Shown: in pieces, positions 5,553 through 5,698 of the stretch
How positions within the stretch are numbered: the stretch's first letter is position 1
Layout of the letters: each line of letters opens with the position of its first letter
Source: Oscillospiraceae bacterium
Lineage (GTDB): Bacteria; Bacillota_A; Clostridia; Oscillospirales; Oscillospiraceae
Length of the DNA stretch: 5,698 bases
Direction of reading: 5' to 3'
Assembly: GCA_017516785.1 (NCBI GenBank)
Contig: JAFXAV010000078.1
Span: 1 to 5,698, forward strand
Position numbers and translations under genes: made by a program
Notes under the pieces: model-generated
Databases searched by the model: none
What the model saw: the letters and a program-made list of their open reading frames with translations, nothing else
Told to the model about the DNA's origin: nothing

Positions 5553-5698
5553 GTCAAATTGCAGTTTGTCTGTGAGTTTGCGCCGCACCACTTGCCTCCC
5601 TCTCTGAGGGAGGTGGCAGCCCGAAGGGCTGACGGAGGGAGTGTCCTATCGACTTTACGACACTCCCCCAGTCAAAAATCAAAGATTTTTGCCAGCCC
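5553..5698 (-). repeat. MITE-like structured dispersed repeat, copy 2 (cut by window end)
   Basis: This is the reverse complement of 1472-1618, with four substitutions and one single-base gap. The hairpins are kept: CAAAAATC with loop TTT, the long stem around GGGAGTGTC/GACACTCCC, AGCCC/GGGCT (5618-5622/5626-5630, loop of 3), and CCTCCCTC/GAGGGAGG. The terminal GACAAACTG sequence and the following AATTTGAC are also present. The distal part, with the other terminal inverted repeat, lies beyond the window. It is oriented into the MBOAT gene exactly as copy 1 is oriented into the MATE gene, and similarity stops at 5553, before the ribosome binding site. Confidence 0.88.

Overview
The window reads as a chromosomal piece of a GC-rich Firmicute of the class Clostridia, most plausibly a gut member of the Oscillospiraceae/Ruminococcaceae group. 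This is inferred from C/G-ending codons combined with strong AGGAGG-type ribosome binding sites, short GC-rich hairpin terminators with T tails, and protein types common in that group (a DHHW-family protein beside an MBOAT acyltransferase). No rRNA or other taxonomic marker is present, so the assignment is tentative.

Layout. Positions 1-166 hold the last 54 codons of a plus-strand gene that I cannot identify. A perfect hairpin terminator (176-204) follows, then nagA (225-1358), an N-acetylglucosamine-6-phosphate deacetylase with a full set of metal ligands and its catalytic Asp, then a second strong terminator (1369-1399). Positions 1400-1640 are filled almost completely by a structured dispersed repeat (copy 1, 1417-1618) with 12-bp terminal inverted repeats and a chain of hairpins. 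Next is a MATE-family efflux protein gene (1641-3023, plus strand). It converges on a two-gene minus-strand operon: an AlgI-like MBOAT O-acyltransferase (4153-5535), followed 12 nt later by a DHHW/AlgX-like SGNH-type protein (3055-4140). The convergent genes share one compact bidirectional terminator (3026-3053). The window ends in a second, inverted copy of the repeat (5553-5698, cut by the window edge).

How the parts work together. NagA belongs to amino-sugar catabolism (GlcNAc-6-P to GlcN-6-P plus acetate). The MBOAT and DHHW proteins form a typical membrane plus extracytoplasmic pair for O-acetylating a surface glycan; no glycosyltransferase, polymerase or exporter is visible, so the glycan is unknown. 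The MATE protein is a separate unit with unknown substrate.

The most noteworthy structure is the repeat pair. Two copies that agree at 142 of 147 aligned columns lie in inverted orientation about 3.9 kb apart. They bracket the MATE and MBOAT-DHHW genes exactly, and each copy points into the 5' end of the gene it precedes, stopping 17-22 nt before the start codon. Three of the five differences fall in the loops of clear hairpins. This suggests a MITE-like element that has become the 5' leader of two transcription units and could also serve as a substrate for inversion of the module.
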